A DNA stretch of 64,000 nt, from contig NZ_CP034437.1 in NCBI RefSeq assembly GCF_003952225.1, forward strand, positions 1,097,501 to 1,161,500. The letters are read 5' to 3'. Within the stretch, counting starts at the first letter, position 1, and the number at the start of each line of letters is the position of its first letter. The notes under the pieces were generated by a model that saw only the letters and a list, made by a program, of their open reading frames with translations, had not been told where the DNA came from and made no database searches. The position numbers were made by a program, and so were the translations under genes. The DNA comes from Paenibacillus albus (GTDB taxonomy: Bacteria; Bacillota; Bacilli; Paenibacillales; Paenibacillaceae). Below are positions 62,041 through 64,000 of the stretch, piece after piece.

Positions 62041-63738
62041 ATGAGCGTGACGAATGATACCCCCTTTTATCGTACGGGACAATTTGCTGAGAAGGCCGGG
62101 GTAACCAAACGAACGTTGCGGTACTATGACAGGATCGGCCTGCTTACGCCCAGCGGAATCACTGCTTCCGGGCAACGTCTGTATGCGGTGGAGGATTTCA
62201 TACGGCTGCAGCAAATCGTCACGTTGAAATACGTCGGCTTCTCGCTTGAGCAGATACGAAGCGTTATGGAGATGGAGGATGCCGTTCATTTGCCCGCACT
62301 CTTGTCGATGCAAAGAGAGTGGCTCGAAGACAAGGTCCGGAATATGCAATCCGCCATTCAGGCCATTAAAGAGGCCGAGAGAGTTATAGAGAACGGTAAC
62401 GAAGGAAGCGTCGAAAAAATCCAAACCATTATCGGAGTGATTGAGATGGAAGCGAATCGCAACTGGGAGCACGAGTTTTTGGAAGCCGTTATTCAGGGGC
62501 GTGAAGATAAGGCAAAGACGATTCTGGCGGCTAACAAGCAGCTATCCGTTTCAAGCATCTATGTGGCAGCAGCGCTTGGCGACGCAGACCATGTCCGGAG
62601 TCTTCTGGCCAGTGACTCGCAGGCGGCGCGAAAGCCCGGGGGCCCTGAACAATGGGAGCCGCTCTTATATATGAGTTTCTCCTGCTTCATGAAACACCGC
62701 GAATATAGCGATCGGTTCGTGCAGACGGCTCTTGTTCTGCTTGAGCATGGCGCGGACCCTAATGCCTTCTGCCTGCAAAAAGATGATCCCTATGGACGGA
62801 AGCTTAGCGCTTTATATGGGGTAATAGGTGCTGCGGGTAATGTGCCTGTAGCGAAAGTGCTGCTTGAAGCGGGTGCCAATCCTAACGATGGCGAGTCGTT
62901 GTATCATGCGGCGGAATGGCCCGCTCTTGACGGTCTGGAATTGCTTTATCAATATGGCGGTGATATCGGAGCGACACCGGCGATATTCTTTCATAAACTC
63001 GATTTCGAGGACGAGGCGGGCGTGAAATGGTTTCTGGAGCACGGTGCGGGTCCGAATCAAGTGTTCTGCGATTATGGCACCACCCTTCACTGGGCGGTTT
63101 ATCGAGGAAGATCCGCTTCGATTATCGAGCTTCTGCTCAACTACGGCGTCGATGTGAATGCGCTAAGGCCTGACGGAAAAACCGCTTATATGCTGGCCGT
63201 ACGGTATGGGTTGACCGAAATTGCCGATTTGCTCAGCAAACACGGGGCATCAACGGAAGCTGGCGAAACGGATAGACTGTTCGGAGCCTACGCGAATGTG
63301 GATGAACAAGCCGTTCGAAGCATTCTGGAGAAGCAGCCCGCGCTGCTCGGATCGTTATCTGAGAAAGACAAGATGATGATTATTGAATTTGCAGAGCTGA
63401 ACATGGCGGATTCCGTTAAGCTGATGCTGAAGTCGGGCTTTGACAGCTCCGTGAGCAAGGAGCCCGGTACGGCGCTGCATTTTGCAACTTGGCATGGGAA
63501 CGTGGAGACGGTGCGGGTATTAGTCGAGCATGGAGCATCGCTGATAGCGCTCAATGCGTATGGCGGAACGCCGCTGGGAAGCGCAACTCACGGCTCGATT
63601 CATCGCCTTCATGCAAGGCCGGGCGCACATGCCGAAGTTGTAGAAGTCCTGATTAAAGCGGGTGCCGTCGTGCCGGAAGTGGCTGGGGGAAGCAAGGAAG
63701 TAAATGAAGTGCTATGTAAATATGGAGCGAGATATTGA
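62041..63738 (+). CDS. MerR-family regulator fused to ankyrin repeats
   Basis: Predicted transcription factor of 565 residues. Residues ~8-80 are the MerR winged helix (TGQFAEKAGVTKRTLRYYDR, then SGQRLYAVEDFIRLQQIVTL, FSLEQIRSVMEME), followed by a dimer coiled coil (~85-130). From ~145 to the end there are about eight ankyrin-like repeats, for example ASIIELLLNYGVDVNALRPD and NVETVRVLVEHGASLIALNA. In MerR proteins this end normally binds the ligand; here ankyrins suggest control by protein contact. ATG 62041 has AAAGGAGG just upstream; the earlier in-frame ATG at 61912 would translate through a terminator. Confidence 0.88.
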   Translation: MSVTNDTPFYRTGQFAEKAGVTKRTLRYYDRIGLLTPSGITASGQRLYAVEDFIRLQQIVTLKYVGFSLEQIRSVMEMEDAVHLPALLSMQREWLEDKVRNMQSAIQAIKEAERVIENGNEGSVEKIQTIIGVIEMEANRNWEHEFLEAVIQGREDKAKTILAANKQLSVSSIYVAAALGDADHVRSLLASDSQAARKPGGPEQWEPLLYMSFSCFMKHREYSDRFVQTALVLLEHGADPNAFCLQKDDPYGRKLSALYGVIGAAGNVPVAKVLLEAGANPNDGESLYHAAEWPALDGLELLYQYGGDIGATPAIFFHKLDFEDEAGVKWFLEHGAGPNQVFCDYGTTLHWAVYRGRSASIIELLLNYGVDVNALRPDGKTAYMLAVRYGLTEIADLLSKHGASTEAGETDRLFGAYANVDEQAVRSILEKQPALLGSLSEKDKMMIIEFAELNMADSVKLMLKSGFDSSVSKEPGTALHFATWHGNVETVRVLVEHGASLIALNAYGGTPLGSATHGSIHRLHARPGAHAEVVEVLIKAGAVVPEVAGGSKEVNEVLCKYGARY

Positions 63739-63766
63739 TCCATAACGAGGATGACAAACTGTATTA

Positions 63767-63793
63767 AGACCGACCTTACAATGAGGTCGGTCT
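63767..63793 (+). terminator. Terminator after the MerR-ankyrin gene
   Basis: Stem AGACCGACC/GGTCGGTCT with a 9-base loop, then ATTTG. Confidence 0.75.
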
Positions 63794-63822
63794 ATTTGCG
63801 CTTACGCGGTTCCATTGAAATC

Positions 63823-63840
63823 CAAACATTATAATGTTTG
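63823..63840. promoter_or_regulatory. Perfect 18-bp palindrome, possible operator
   Basis: CAAACATTATAATGTTTG reads the same on both strands and contains TATAAT. It lies ~65 bases before the amidohydrolase start. Confidence 0.5.
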
Positions 63841-63873
63841 TTGACGATGCATCCAAACTCATTTAGAGTAACA

Positions 63874-63887
63874 TTATAACGTTATAA
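63874..63887. promoter_or_regulatory. Perfect 14-bp palindrome, possible operator
   Basis: TTATAACGTTATAA, centred about 25 bases before the amidohydrolase start codon. Together with the palindrome at 63823 it suggests dimeric repressor binding. Confidence 0.45.
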
Positions 63888-63905
63888 CCTTAAGGTGGAC
63901 TTACG

Positions 63906-64000
63906 ATGACAGACAATATGGTATTGCGGGGAGCGACGCTCACGGATGGCCGGAAGGTGGATATCGTGATCGCGGATGGCGTCATTGCCGAAGTGACGGA
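63906..64000 (+). CDS. Amidohydrolase-family protein, N-terminus only
   Basis: The window ends after 31 codons: MTDNMVLRGATLTDG, then KVDIVIADGVIAEVT. This is the beta-strand start typical of metal-dependent amidohydrolases (cytosine deaminase, dihydroorotase and similar). The metal ligands would lie beyond the window, so the substrate cannot be given. AAGGTGG precedes the ATG. Two palindromes upstream suggest regulation. Confidence 0.7.
   Translation, partial: MTDNMVLRGATLTDGRKVDIVIADGVIAEVT

Overview
The window looks like chromosome from a Gram-positive, endospore-forming member of the Paenibacillaceae, most likely Paenibacillus or a close relative. The reasons are a low-to-mid GC Bacillus-type gene order (hprK-lgt-ppaX-yvoF-his-yvcD-trxB ... 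rapZ-yvcK-whiA-HPr-clpP, then cggR-gapA-pgk-tpiA-gpmI-eno and secG-rnr-smpB-ssrA), strong Shine-Dalgarno sequences with frequent GTG and TTG starts, a CtsR box, an Sda-like sporulation checkpoint protein and a very large S-layer-homology (SLH) protein. This was judged from sequence alone, without a database search.

Layout. 1-3.5 kb: the 3' part of a 23S rRNA gene, then six tRNA genes (Met, Val, Asp, Phe, Tyr, Lys) and a terminator; no 5S gene follows the 23S. 3.5-11.5 kb: cell-envelope and carbon-regulation genes (TagO/WecA-like transferase, PucR-type regulator, MsmX-like sugar ATPase, HprK, Lgt, PpaX, acyltransferase, polysaccharide deacetylase). 11.5-19 kb: a histidine operon hisZGDBHF-IE, with no hisA where it is expected, followed by prs. 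19-28.6 kb: yvcD, trxB, glucokinase, rapZ, yvcK, whiA, an HPr-family protein, a SIMPL protein, an Sda-like gene and clpP. 28.8-36.5 kb: tRNA-Arg and the CggR-controlled lower glycolysis cluster. 36.6-44.4 kb: a sugar isomerase, a divergent AraC/dioxygenase pair, secG, rnr with a long Gly/Arg-rich tail, smpB and tmRNA.

44.4-48.1 kb is an AT-rich insertion starting exactly at the 3' end of ssrA. It carries an HD-domain plus Hsp90-type ATPase protein now split over two overlapping frames, then a decayed copy of an htrA 3' end. 48.2-52.8 kb holds a PhnD-like binding protein, a Cache-GGDEF-EAL protein and an HtrA-type protease without a PDZ domain. 53-58.9 kb is one gene for a ~1964-residue SLH protein whose C-terminal two thirds is a degenerate helical repeat. 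59-64 kb has a divergent response regulator/7TM histidine kinase pair, a MerR-ankyrin fusion and the start of an amidohydrolase gene.

How the parts work together. HprK phosphorylates HPr-type proteins on Ser46, P-Ser-HPr is the CcpA corepressor, and a consensus cre site lies inside the glucokinase promoter in this same window. CggR, with a recognisable operator, controls lower glycolysis, and YvcK/RapZ-type proteins sit next to the HPr gene. SmpB, tmRNA, RNase R and ClpP form the ribosome-rescue and tagged-protein disposal set. The most unusual content is the ssrA-associated HD/Hsp90-ATPase island, the giant repeat SLH protein, the RNase R tail, the missing hisA, and two single-base homopolymer frameshifts (hprK start and the island gene) that should first be tested as possible assembly errors.
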